64,000 nt of DNA. Origin: CAWAMR01 sp963783095 (GTDB lineage Bacteria > Planctomycetota > Planctomycetia > Gemmatales > Gemmataceae). Of this stretch, positions 38,632 through 47,501 are shown one piece after another. The translations under genes and the position numbers were made by a program. The stretch lies in assembly GCA_963783095.1 (NCBI GenBank), contig CAWAMR010000007.1, positions 124,001-188,000 on the forward strand, in the 5' to 3' direction. The notes beneath the pieces are model-generated. The model saw only the letters and a list, made by a program, of their open reading frames with translations, had not been told where the DNA came from and made no database searches. Every line of letters starts with the position of its first letter. The first letter of the stretch is position 1.

Positions 38632-38969
38632 CTCGTGGTGAAGTCGTGATGGTCGATTGGCCGTTCAGCGACCGCACAGGGAGCAAAGTCAGGCCGGCGA
38701 TTGTCGTTCAAGCAGACTTTCTAAATACGTTAATCCATGACACCGTTCTCATCCCTGTGACCAAAACGTCACGCATCATTGGAGTGACGGAAGTATTGAT
38801 CGACCCATCCGTGGAAACCGCTTCCGGATTGAGGTTTGTGTCGGTGGCTTCTTGCAACAATTTCATCACCATTGACCAATTGCTGCTGAGACGGAAGATC
38901 GGAACACTTTCCGGATCCGTCATGAAGCAAATCGACGCTTGCCTGAAGGCGGCTTTGGAGTTGCCGTGA
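38628..38969 (+). CDS. mazF: MazF/PemK-family endoribonuclease toxin
   Basis: 113 aa, intact. GEVVMVDWPFSDRTGSKVRP and AIVVQADFLN open the PemK-like beta-barrel; VLIPVTKTSRIIG and SGLRFVSVASCNNFITIDQL follow, with the RP and T of the active-site region in place. It cuts mRNA at short motifs when freed from its antitoxin. Translation is coupled to the upstream gene. Confidence 0.88.
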   Translation: MTRGEVVMVDWPFSDRTGSKVRPAIVVQADFLNTLIHDTVLIPVTKTSRIIGVTEVLIDPSVETASGLRFVSVASCNNFITIDQLLLRRKIGTLSGSVMKQIDACLKAALELP

Positions 38970-39078
38970 GGAATTGCTCGGGTAACCAAAACCTGAACCA
39001 GCGATCCAATCCGGTCTGGACTTGACAATTTCAGCGCGTTGCTTATCGTCGCCGACGACCGTGGGAGAGGGCGCGGCA

Positions 39079-39486
39079 ATGATGCGAATCTTATTCCCGA
39101 GTTCAATGCTCCTCCTCAGCGGTTGCGGTACCGCCGCGTGTTTGTCCGTAGCTCGAGACGATCCCAAGGTAGAAGTCATCTACGGCGGAGTTCGCACGGA
39201 TATCAATTGTATTGCCGCAGGCAATCAGTCATGGAGCGACGCGTGCCGCCAATCGCCGAACGAACTCGATTACTTTCCTAAGTATTTAGTAAAGGCTTGC
39301 AGCGTGATCGATCTGCCGCTCAGCCTGGTCGCGGACACTGTCATGCTGCCACATACCATCTGGTTGACGACGCACAAGGAAGAGGTGCCGGCAAAACAGG
39401 ATCCGGAACATCCACCGGCCGATGCCAGTGAAAAACCATCTCAGATTCCAACAACCAAGCTCGACCTGACAAGCCCTTCGAACTGA
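39079..39486 (+). CDS. YceK/YidQ-family lipoprotein
   Basis: 135 aa starting MMRILFPSSMLLLSGCGTAA, a lipoprotein signal with the lipobox LLSGC. The mature part matches the YceK/YidQ family: KVEVIYGGVRTDI, then VIDLPLSLVADTVMLPHTIW. It ends in a proline- and lysine-rich tail. Function unknown; anchored in a membrane outside the cytoplasm. Confidence 0.75.
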   Translation: MMRILFPSSMLLLSGCGTAACLSVARDDPKVEVIYGGVRTDINCIAAGNQSWSDACRQSPNELDYFPKYLVKACSVIDLPLSLVADTVMLPHTIWLTTHKEEVPAKQDPEHPPADASEKPSQIPTTKLDLTSPSN

Positions 39487-39518
39487 ACTTTTTGGGACAG
39501 TTCCTCAAGGATGTTTCC

Positions 39519-39677
39519 ATGATTTCTCGTCAAAAGCTGCTGCGAATCAGGCGCGTCTTTCGGCCGCTGGCGCTGGGGTTCTTCTCCGGATTGTTGGCGT
39601 TGGCACTCACCATTGCGGCATTGTCGTTCCTGACCGCCTGCCAGTGCATGGAACCCTTCGTTCCCAAATCGCCCTGA
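39519..39677 (+). CDS. Small single-pass membrane or lipoprotein-like peptide
   Basis: 52 aa from the ATG at 39519, with AAGGA nine bases upstream. Basic N-terminus (SRQKLLRIRRVFRP), one long hydrophobic helix (GFFSGLLALALTIAALSF) and LTACQC, which resembles a lipobox. It follows the YceK-like gene by 32 bases. No family recognised, and short enough to be doubtful. Confidence 0.4.
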   Translation: MISRQKLLRIRRVFRPLALGFFSGLLALALTIAALSFLTACQCMEPFVPKSP

Positions 39678-39683
39678 AATTTC

Positions 39684-41744
39684 CTACTTCTTATCGTACT
39701 TCTCAAACCATGCCAGTGTTCGCTTCAACACGTCTTCGCGGTGTCCAGGCTGCCGGATACCGTGCCCTTCATCGGGATAGATAATCATTTCCGTCGGCAC
39801 ATGATTGACCTTCAACGCCTCATGGAACGCTCGACCCATCGGCAGCGGACAGCGACGATCGTCGCGCGCGTGAAGCACCAGTGTCGGTGTCCGGACGTTC
39901 GGAGCGTAAGTCAACGGGCTATGCCTGCGCAATACTTCGGACACTTGCCAGGGCTTGCCGCCGAATTCCCATTCGACCCAGCTTTTGATGTCGCATAACG
40001 CCCACATCATGTTCAAGTCGGTTACGGCGTTTTGCGCCACGGCCGCACGGAACTGGCTTGTATGCCCCACCAGCCAGCTGGTCATGAAGCCGCCATAACT
40101 GATTCCGTACACGAACTGGCGCTCGCGGTCCACGATGCCCTGCTTCACCAGTTCATCGATTCCGGTCAGGATGTCGCGCATGTCGCCGCCGCCGAAATCG
40201 GCGTGATTCATATCGATGAACCTCTGACCGTAGCCCGCACTGCCGCGAAAGTTCGGCTGGAAAACCGCATAGCCATGAGCGGCAAAGATCTGCACTGTGA
40301 AGTCAAATCCCAGCACCGATCGGCTATGCGGCCCGCCATGCGGATAGACGATCAGCGGATAAGGCGCTTTTGCTCGTCCTTCGGGCGGAAGCGTCAGAAC
40401 CCCTTCCAGCTTTAGCTTGTTGTTCTGCCAATTGAATACCCGGCTCTCACCCAGTTGAACCTCTCGAAGCAGTTTGCCACCAAGTGGTGTTAACTCTTTC
40501 CGCCGAAGCATTTGCGCTGCCAGATTCCTCGGGCCGGGAATTGCGCTGGGAGGCGGAAATGGCTCGCCCTTGCCGGAAACAACATCGACGCGAATCGTTT
40601 TGGTACGGACTCCCGCTTCCGCCGTGTAAACCAGATGATTTTCATCGTCCCAGCAATCTTCGGGCAAGGGAAAACTCGGAGGCAGATGAGGCAGTTTGTC
40701 CGCCTTGGGCCCATGATGATCGAATACGATTTCGGTACTATTGCCGCTGTCGCCCAGCGAAATGACGGCGAAGTTGAAGACATCCCGATGAGTGCCCCGG
40801 CGCGGCACACTCAGGCAAACGATTCGCTTTCCATCCGGTGAAAATCGAGGCGAAACTTCCGGCCCCGGTCCCGTCGTCAACTGTGTCTGCTTCCTGGAAG
40901 TTACGTCGATCGCGTAGATATCGAAGTTCTTGTTGATGTTGAAGTAGCGCACCGATTCCCGGTCGGATGTCTTGTTCGCATGCACGGCCAGCGTATCACC
41001 CTTGGGGGACCATTGCGGGTCGCCATACCAAACATCGTCCTCAGTGAGACGATCGATTCGGCTCGCCGCATTCTCGCCCGGTTTATCGTCGAGGTGCGCA
41101 ACCCATATCTGAGCAGTAGCGTAACCGGTGTAGCCCTCGCCCTGATCGTCGCGGACCTTATAGACCTGGGATTTTATCTCGTCGGCAGTCCTGGCCGGCT
41201 TGCCGTCATCGGCCACAAAGACCAGGTTTTTGTTGTCCGGACTGAAGGCGACACGACCATAAAAGCCATCGTTAAACACCCGGCCATAAGGTTTTTCCGC
41301 AGGCGCAAGCGGAATCGCAACCCCGCCATTCGCTGGAATGAGCCATATATCCGTGGCCGGATCGGATTGCCGCGGAACGGTCGGTGTTTGCTGCCAGCCT
41401 TTCGGCCGGGGCCGGGTCGAGAGGAACGCAATCCACTTGCCATCGCGAGAGAAAACGGGCGCTCGCCCGTCCGGTTCGCCCACTTCCAGAGGCTTTGAAT
41501 TGTCCTTGGCACCCGTGACCAGCCAAAGTGAGGAACGATCCTGCTTCATCTGCTTATCGATCCAGTGCCGCACGCTGACCCCTTTTTCACCATCCGGGGA
41601 CAGAACGGGTTGGCGCATGGTTTCGAGCGAATAGAGATCATCAACCGCCAGCGGCCGTCGCGATTGTTTGACAGGCTCTGCCCCGTTGAGCGGAATAGTC
41701 GCGCAGAGTGTCAGGAATGAAAGCAACACGATGCGGGAATTCAT
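39684..41744 (-). CDS. S9-family prolyl oligopeptidase / acylaminoacyl peptidase
   Basis: 686 aa, intact. Signal peptide NSRIVLLSFLTLCATIPLNG. Residues ~30-400 form TolB-like beta-propeller repeats (VFSRDGKWIAFLS, VAFSPDNKNLVFVAD, RFSPDGKRIVCLS). The C-terminal alpha/beta hydrolase has VYGISYGGFMTSWLVG (nucleophile Ser), HARDDRRCPLPMG (Asp) and PDEGHGIRQPGHR (His). An exported serine peptidase degrading peptides in the periplasm-like compartment. It converges on the small membrane gene, the stops being seven bases apart. Confidence 0.92.
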   Translation of the reverse strand: MNSRIVLLSFLTLCATIPLNGAEPVKQSRRPLAVDDLYSLETMRQPVLSPDGEKGVSVRHWIDKQMKQDRSSLWLVTGAKDNSKPLEVGEPDGRAPVFSRDGKWIAFLSTRPRPKGWQQTPTVPRQSDPATDIWLIPANGGVAIPLAPAEKPYGRVFNDGFYGRVAFSPDNKNLVFVADDGKPARTADEIKSQVYKVRDDQGEGYTGYATAQIWVAHLDDKPGENAASRIDRLTEDDVWYGDPQWSPKGDTLAVHANKTSDRESVRYFNINKNFDIYAIDVTSRKQTQLTTGPGPEVSPRFSPDGKRIVCLSVPRRGTHRDVFNFAVISLGDSGNSTEIVFDHHGPKADKLPHLPPSFPLPEDCWDDENHLVYTAEAGVRTKTIRVDVVSGKGEPFPPPSAIPGPRNLAAQMLRRKELTPLGGKLLREVQLGESRVFNWQNNKLKLEGVLTLPPEGRAKAPYPLIVYPHGGPHSRSVLGFDFTVQIFAAHGYAVFQPNFRGSAGYGQRFIDMNHADFGGGDMRDILTGIDELVKQGIVDRERQFVYGISYGGFMTSWLVGHTSQFRAAVAQNAVTDLNMMWALCDIKSWVEWEFGGKPWQVSEVLRRHSPLTYAPNVRTPTLVLHARDDRRCPLPMGRAFHEALKVNHVPTEMIIYPDEGHGIRQPGHREDVLKRTLAWFEKYDKK

Positions 41745-41793
41745 GCGAGTACCTCTTTTTCAATCGGGACAGAATTGCGATTCGCCGGATCGA

Positions 41794-42159
41794 TTATCTT
41801 TGAACCTCTTTCGGTCGAACCCATTCTGTAATCTTCGCAGGCATCTCTTCAAAATACTGGCTGCGCGGCATGACGATCTCACAACCCGCCTGTCTGGCGC
41901 TGTGCAATCGAGCTGAATCGACATGCGAGCCGTAGCCGATACTGCGTATGCTCGGATCGAGGATCTCGGCAAGATTCAGCCCGCTCACTTGCAAATCGAG
42001 GATCATCAAGGCAGGTCGTTGGGTGAGAGCGGCAAGAAGTAACTGGGGCGTCCGAAAGTGCTTTACGGTGAGCCCGGCCGCCCGCGCCGATGCGATGGTC
42101 TTGCTCGAATCGAGCAGATCCTCGCTGAGAAGATATACAACAGGTTGCTGATTCTCCAT
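41794..42159 (-). CDS. Receiver-like (pseudo-receiver) single-domain protein
   Basis: 121 aa from the ATG at 42159 (AGAGGA upstream). Fold resembles a CheY receiver: VVYLLSEDLLDSSKTIASAR as strand 1 and helix 1, RPALMILDLQVSGLNLAEIL with an Asp at the phosphorylation position. The usual late Lys-Pro is missing (CEIVMPRSQYF), and the first acidic pair is only ED, so it may be a degenerate, phosphorylation-independent receiver. Stands alone between the peptidase and dcd genes. Confidence 0.6.
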   Translation of the reverse strand: MENQQPVVYLLSEDLLDSSKTIASARAAGLTVKHFRTPQLLLAALTQRPALMILDLQVSGLNLAEILDPSIRSIGYGSHVDSARLHSARQAGCEIVMPRSQYFEEMPAKITEWVRPKEVQR

Positions 42160-42227
42160 TCGAGTCCTCTTATGCAACTCAGAACAGCGAGTTTTTTTGC
42201 CTCGCGAGAAGAAACTTTAAGCGAAGT

Positions 42228-42824
42228 TCAGGCGGTAAAATGTTGTTGCTCGCCAAATTGACCTCGGTAACCTGTTTGGGGTATTTCCCGAACTTCTTCA
42301 AAAATGAGTTGGCAAATACGCATATCTACATCGAGGCGTACCACCCACGGCCCAACATTGAAGATTTCGAGCTGGATCGGAGTGCCCTGACTCGTTGAGT
42401 CTTTGGCTCCAAATCCCGCGTGAATCGTGGGTGCGGTGACATGGATTCCAATTCCAATCCGAGCAAGACTGCATTTGCCTTCCACCCGTGCGGCAATCCG
42501 CGAGCGGATTGGCAGCCGCAATTTTTCTTTGGTGTAACCGAGGATAAAGCTACCTGGATTGAGAGAATATCCTGCATCCCCCAGATTAATCTTGTTCGCA
42601 TATTGGGGATCTTCCATCATTTGCTGAATCGCAAAATTGGCTTGCTTTGGCCTTAATTCGATGGGTGATCCATTCGGAGTTGGCTTGGGTTCCCATTTCA
42701 AAACAACATTATCCAGAGTCAAGTCGAGAGAAGTCGATGTGCAATATTCTTTGGGCGGAATTGGGTCGATAAGAAACAGACCGTCCTCGATCAACGCTTG
42801 AATTTCGCGATCGCAGAGGATCAT
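42228..42824 (-). CDS. dcd: dCTP deaminase
   Basis: 198 aa from the ATG at 42824. MILCDREIQALIEDG and STSLDLTLDNVVL open the family; ARVEGKCSLARIGIGIHVTA holds the SLAR motif (active-site Ser and Arg) and TPIQLEIFNVGPW the catalytic Glu. Deaminates dCTP to dUTP, feeding thymidylate synthesis. A short insert (GAKDSTSQG) follows THAGF-type residues. The start overlaps the stop of the upstream gene (ATGA), so the two are translated together. Confidence 0.88.
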   Translation of the reverse strand: MILCDREIQALIEDGLFLIDPIPPKEYCTSTSLDLTLDNVVLKWEPKPTPNGSPIELRPKQANFAIQQMMEDPQYANKINLGDAGYSLNPGSFILGYTKEKLRLPIRSRIAARVEGKCSLARIGIGIHVTAPTIHAGFGAKDSTSQGTPIQLEIFNVGPWVVRLDVDMRICQLIFEEVREIPQTGYRGQFGEQQHFTA

Positions 42825-43117
42825 GCTACACTCTCCTGCCTGCGAAAGTGATCGAAGGGAACCCACAAACGTTGGGCTCCGGAATCTGCCTCATAGGGCA
42901 ATTCCACCAAAACACGCCGGTGTCTGCGATCGAGTTCTACGATTCCGACTTGCAGATATGCCGTTTTTTCATCGACCTTTTCAATTTCCGAAGGCGATAC
43001 CCGGAGATATTGCTTGTTCTGTTTCTCATCAGGGACCCCGATGATAAGAGTGCCAAGTAAACCATCTCCTTTTACAATTTCGCATAACACCCACGGATCG
43101 TAGATAATTTCCACCAT
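42821..43117 (-). CDS. Hypothetical protein translationally coupled to dcd
   Basis: 98 aa from the ATG at 43117, with AGGAGG six bases upstream; the longer frame to 43147 is not needed. Beta-rich and charged (GLLGTLIIGVPDEKQNKQYL, HRRVLVELPYEADSGAQRLW) with no signal, membrane segment or known motif. It overlaps dcd by ATGA. A regulator or partner of nucleotide metabolism is only suggested by the coupling. Confidence 0.65.
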   Translation of the reverse strand: MVEIIYDPWVLCEIVKGDGLLGTLIIGVPDEKQNKQYLRVSPSEIEKVDEKTAYLQVGIVELDRRHRRVLVELPYEADSGAQRLWVPFDHFRRQESVA

Positions 43118-43314
43118 CTTCTTCCTCCTTTTGTTGCTCCCCTTCAATTCTACTTTATCCTATGCGTCTCTTCAGAAAACGCGAATATAAGGTAATCCCT
43201 GCGTTGTTCGGAAAAAAAACGGCCGAATAGGGCCGCACTCCACAGCGCTGGCGTTGAACGTCGATCAGGCCCTCGGTGGAAGGTGCCGAGATGGAAGGCG
43301 AGTCGAACACCATG

Positions 43315-43662
43315 TCAGATCGCTTCGGGGCCGCGCTCGCCGGTGCGGATGCGGATGCACTCTTCCAGCGGCAAGACAAAGATTTTCCCGTCGCCGTAGC
43401 GCCCCTCCGCTCCGCTTCGCCCGGCCTCCATGATGGCGTTCACAGTGGGTTCGACGAAATCCTCGTTTACGGCGATTTGAAGCTGAACCTTGCGCAGCAA
43501 GTTCACGGTCAGTTCGTGACCGCGAAATGCCTCCGAATGTCCTTTTTGCCGGCCGAAACCCTGCACGTCAACGATCGTGAGACGAAACACTTCCACTTTA
43601 TTCAATGCTTCCTTCACCGCTTCGAGTTTCGAGGGCTGAATCACTGCCAGTATCAGTTTCAT
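43315..43662 (-). CDS. glnB: PII signal-transduction protein lacking the uridylylation tyrosine
   Basis: 115 aa, intact. LILAVIQPSKLEAVKEAL, GFGRQKGHSEAFRGHELTV (T-loop) and YGDGKIFVLPLEECIRIRTG (the ATP-binding B/C loops) are unmistakable PII. At canonical T-loop positions the Tyr46 equivalent is Phe and the Tyr51 equivalent is Leu, so classical GlnD uridylylation cannot occur. A small insert (AEGRY) precedes the B-loop. It should still bind ATP/ADP and 2-oxoglutarate and report nitrogen/energy state. No amtB or glnA is adjacent; it is divergent from the rhodanese gene. Confidence 0.9.
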   Translation of the reverse strand: MKLILAVIQPSKLEAVKEALNKVEVFRLTIVDVQGFGRQKGHSEAFRGHELTVNLLRKVQLQIAVNEDFVEPTVNAIMEAGRSGAEGRYGDGKIFVLPLEECIRIRTGERGPEAI

Positions 43663-43801
43663 GGCGGCACTCCAGGACGGATCATTTCCGCCAGCATAGC
43701 AGCTGGGCCTGATTATGGCGAGTATGGTGGCCAACGGAAAGCAATTTCGTAGCGTTGAGATAAATGAGGTAGTTGAGTTCACCATCGAATGATGAGTTGC
43801 C

Positions 43802-44128
43802 ATGATCCCTGAAATCCACGTCGAAGAACTTGCTCGCAAGATGCGGGCAACAGAACCTGTCTACCTTCTCGATGTACGTCAGCCCTGGGAATATGAATTC
43901 TGCCATCTCCCTGGAAGCGTCCTGATTCCACTGCCCGAATTAGCTCATCGACTTGATCAGGTAACCCCGCCGGCTGGCGCATTGATTGTGGTTTACTGTC
44001 ATCATGGCATTCGCAGTCTGACGGGTGCGGCCATTGTGCAACGGGCAGGGTTGGGTCCGGTGGTGTCACTTGAAGGAGGCATTGATGCGTGGTCGGTTGC
44101 GATCGATCCCAAAGTGCCCAGATATTGA
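43802..44128 (+). CDS. Rhodanese-like sulfurtransferase
   Basis: 108 aa, intact, single domain. YLLDVRQPWEYEFCHLPGSV is the DVR start of rhodanese and IVVYCHHGIRSLTGAAIVQ contains the active-site loop CHHGIRS with the persulfide-forming Cys. No signal peptide. It would carry sulfane sulfur to unknown acceptors. The region 44129-44325 after it holds no recognisable feature. Confidence 0.9.
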   Translation: MIPEIHVEELARKMRATEPVYLLDVRQPWEYEFCHLPGSVLIPLPELAHRLDQVTPPAGALIVVYCHHGIRSLTGAAIVQRAGLGPVVSLEGGIDAWSVAIDPKVPRY

Positions 44129-44325
44129 CTCGTGGGTGGAGGCTGAAGGGCAAATCCGGTTTCCCCGCAGGCTCCGCCAAGAATAATGGCCTAATAAACA
44201 AACGACATTTCAAAATTTAAGGTGGAACTCGCTGCGAGAGAGAGTATACTTGCGCTTGGGTCTAAGGCGGAATACTTTCATTTCAACCCATAATACCGCG
44301 GCCCCATATCCAGAGGTGAGCGATC

Positions 44326-47207
44326 ATGTTCGACGCGTATGAAAAATGGCTCGGGATTTCCAAGGACCAAAGACCGATCGACTACTTCCTATTGCTCGAC
44401 CTCGACCCGGACGAAACCGATCCGGAGGCGATTAAGAAAGCGGCCAAAAAACAATCTGCGCGGGTAAGCCCTCACCAGGACGGGCCGCACACCAAGAGTT
44501 GCGATCGCCTGTTAAAAGAAATCGAACAGGCACGAGCCACCCTCCTGAACCCGGCCAAACGAAAAGAATACCTGGCCGTTCTCCGCAAGAAGGCCAACAA
44601 CGAGGAAGAAGAAACCGAGGAAACCGAGAAACCTGCTCCCGCACGACGTGCGGAGGAAAACGGCAAGAAAAAAGAATTGACGGCCAATCTGCGCAAGAAA
44701 GTCAACGACGAGGACGAGGAAGCAGAAGCAACCGAGAAACCCACTCCTGCACGAGGTTCGGAAGAAAACGGCAAGAAAAAAGGATCGGGCAAATCTTCCC
44801 GGAAAGCCAAATCAGCACAGAAGGCGTCTCGCGCCAAACTTTGGGCCGCGATCGGCGGCGGTGCGGTATTGATCATCGGCGGCGTATTGGCGGTTATCTT
44901 CCTGACGGACAAGAAAAAGGCTGATCCTCCTTCGACCCCTTCGGTCGCTACCGGTCCCCAGCCGGGTTCCGGGTCAGGCTCGATGAAAGGTGGCCCCCAG
45001 CCTGGGAATATTCCGAATCCGATGATGCCTCCGCAGATGAGCGGTCCCAATCCATTCCCAATGCAAACTCAGCCCCAACCGATGCCCACGCCTATGCCAA
45101 TTCCAGCGCCCATGATTGATCCGCCGGCACCCAAGGTTGTCCCACCGGCACCCAAAGTCGAGCCGCCCGCTCCGAAGCCGCCGGCCCCTGTTGGATTAAA
45201 CAGGCCGGCCCCACCGAAGCCCGTTGCCAAGGTTGTGAAACTTGCCGTTCCGGACCAGGCCGCTCAGGACACAGCTGAGAAAGCACTCAAGGAAGAATTT
45301 AAGGCCTTTTACGATAAACCCAAGCCGGAAGACCATCTGAATCTGGCCGTCAAGCTGCTCCAACCGGGTCGGGAAAACCGCGCTGACCCCGCTGCCTGGT
45401 ACGTTCTCTTGCGTGAAGCGCCGACGCAGCCGTCCGAGCGGGAAAGCCCAGGTTGGCGGTCGAGGCCATTGATGAAATCGACAAGTGGTTCGTCATCGAT
45501 GCGTTCCCCTCGAAACTGGAGGTGTTGGGCAAGATTAGCGAGTCGCCCGATGCCGCACCTGCTCGCGCCGTGATGAAAACTGCCCTGGACCAGGTGGACG
45601 AAGCGATCACCGCCGGCAACTCAATGGCCGGCCAGCAACTCATGGATATGGCCGAGGCAATCGGGAAAAGACCAAAACTCGAAGACGCCCCGCTCAACTT
45701 ACTGAAGCGACGCCGGCAGGAATTCACCGTATTTCAGAAGGCGTCCCAGGCGGTTGTGGCCGCCCGCGAGACCCTCCGCAAGACACCTGCCGACCCGGAA
45801 GCCAATTTCGTGGTGGGCAAACATCTCTGCATGTTCGAGGGGCGCTGGGACGAGGGCTTACCGATATTGGCCAAAGGCACGACGGAAAAGGAAGCGACGA
45901 TTGCCCAGCAAGACCTTGCTCCTCCGCTAAACGTGAATGCTCAAATCGCTGTCGGCGACGCGTGGTGGCAACTGACGGAAGACTTCGACGGTCGATACCG
46001 CAGAAACTTGATGGAGCGGGCCGTGGCCTGGTATGAACTTGCTCTTCCGACGCTGGCGGGGGACGAGCTGGCCAGGGTGACAGATCGAATTAAGAAAGCA
46101 GATGCGGCCGACTGGGCCAACTCCCGACTGGTTCCAGGCAGCTATTACGGTCGCAACGGCGCCGAAGACCGAATCCTGCTGCTGCGCGAAGGCGGAGGGA
46201 CCAAGCGGTCGGAAGAGGCAGTGGAACGCGGCCTCGAATGGATGGCCAGGCACCAGTTCGCCAACGGCAAGTGGAGCATGGACAAATTCAATCTGCCCAA
46301 CAAATGTTCCTGCTCTGAGAAAGGCGAGGCCCACGACATCGCGGGCACTGCTTTGGGATTGCTGCCGTTTCTCGGAGCGGGCGAGACGCACAGGCGGGGA
46401 CGCCATTTCAAGACGGTCAAGAACGGTTTGACCTTCCTTCTGTCGCAGCAGAAACAAGGAGGGAACTTCAGCGACAATGCCTATGAAAACGGCTTGGCAA
46501 CCCTTGCCATCTGCGAAGCGTATGGCATGACCAAGGATAAAGCATTGCTGTACGGCCCCGCCCAGGCCGCGGTGAATTACATCATCTCGGCCCAGGATTC
46601 CAACTCCGGCAGTTGGGGCTATTCCGCAAACACCAAAGGCGACACGTCGATCAGCGGCTGGCAGTTCGCCGCGCTGAAGGCGGGATATTTCGCCGGCTTG
46701 AAGGTTTCACCCTCGGTATTCCCAAGGTTCGGCGAATATCTTGATTCGGTTGCTGACCCGAGCGGCCTGGGCTACGGTTACAACGTACCAGGCGCTGGAC
46801 GGGCTACATCGGCCACCGGGCTAATGTGCAGGGAATACTTCGGTTGGGGGCCTCGTCACCCGTTGCAGGTCAAGGGGATCAATCAACTGTTGCTTCCGCA
46901 AAACTTTGTAACCAAGGACCGGCCCAGCTTTTACTACCTCTTTTACGCGCAGCAGTTGATGCACCACACCGGCGGTGAGGCCTGGGAAACCTGGAACCCC
47001 AAGTGTCGCGAATTCCTGCTCGAAATCCAGGATCAAGGCGACGCACAAGGGCTGGCACATCAGAAGGGAAGTTGGGCACCAACTGGGGATGAATGGGCCA
47101 AGCCAGGTGGTCGAATGATGTCCACCGCGTTTTCGCTGCTCATCCTGGAATCGTATTACAATTACATCCCCATCAACGGTCACGGCCCCACGGTGCGACG
47201 CGATTGA
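44326..47207 (+). CDS. J-like membrane protein with squalene-cyclase-type repeats (one frameshift)
   Basis: About 960 codons. N-terminus (DAYEKWLGISKDQRPIDYFL) is the planctomycete J-like domain without the HPD motif; then a charged linker in which a ~50-residue unit ending EENGKKK occurs twice, one membrane helix (AAIGGGAVLIIGGVLAVIFL near residue 185), a long Pro-rich stretch, a TPR-like region, and from ~46200 prenyltransferase/cyclase-like repeats (GLEWMARHQFANGKWSMD, GLTFLLSQQKQGG, AVNYIISAQDSNSGSWGY). The frame breaks near 45420; restoring one G in gcGccg gives ADAAVRAGKPRLAVEAID. The cyclase-like toroid probably sits outside the membrane and binds rather than cyclises. No close context. 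Confidence 0.75.
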
Positions 47208-47218
47208 GCGAAGCACGG

Positions 47219-47482
47219 TCACCCGGAATGGCGGCAATTCCGGGTGTCCTGAGTTTCGATCGTTTTCGTTTGGGTAAACCAAGCGTGGAATGGTTGTGTC
47301 ATCACATTGACAGTCACTCCAAGCGAATACAAACCCACCAAAGCAGATAACGCCGCCAGCGGGATCAAAATGGCCGCGATTACCGTCATCTTCCACTCGC
47401 CGAGAAAGATCAGGATCACCCGAGCACACAGGACCGCTCCCTGAGCTCTTTCCATCGCGAGGCTGCTGATCGATTGGCGCAC
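47219..47482 (-). pseudogene. Remnant of an RND efflux permease
   Basis: Residues from ISSLAMERAQGAVL to SALVGLYSLGVTVNVMT match one transmembrane stretch of AcrB/CusA-like permeases (ILIFLGEWKMTVIA is the usual FLGxWRxTxIA motif), then the sequence diverges into an unrelated tail at ~47297. About 60 of ~1040 residues survive. It lies directly downstream of two TolC-like genes on the same strand, so the permease of this efflux set has apparently been deleted here. Confidence 0.7.
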
Positions 47483-47501
47483 GTCAGCACAATACTTCCG
47501 T

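Noticed and set aside
42228..42824. Loss of the catalytic Glu in dCTP deaminase
   Set aside because: The Glu lies in QLEIFN, which is intact; only the preceding loop carries an insert.
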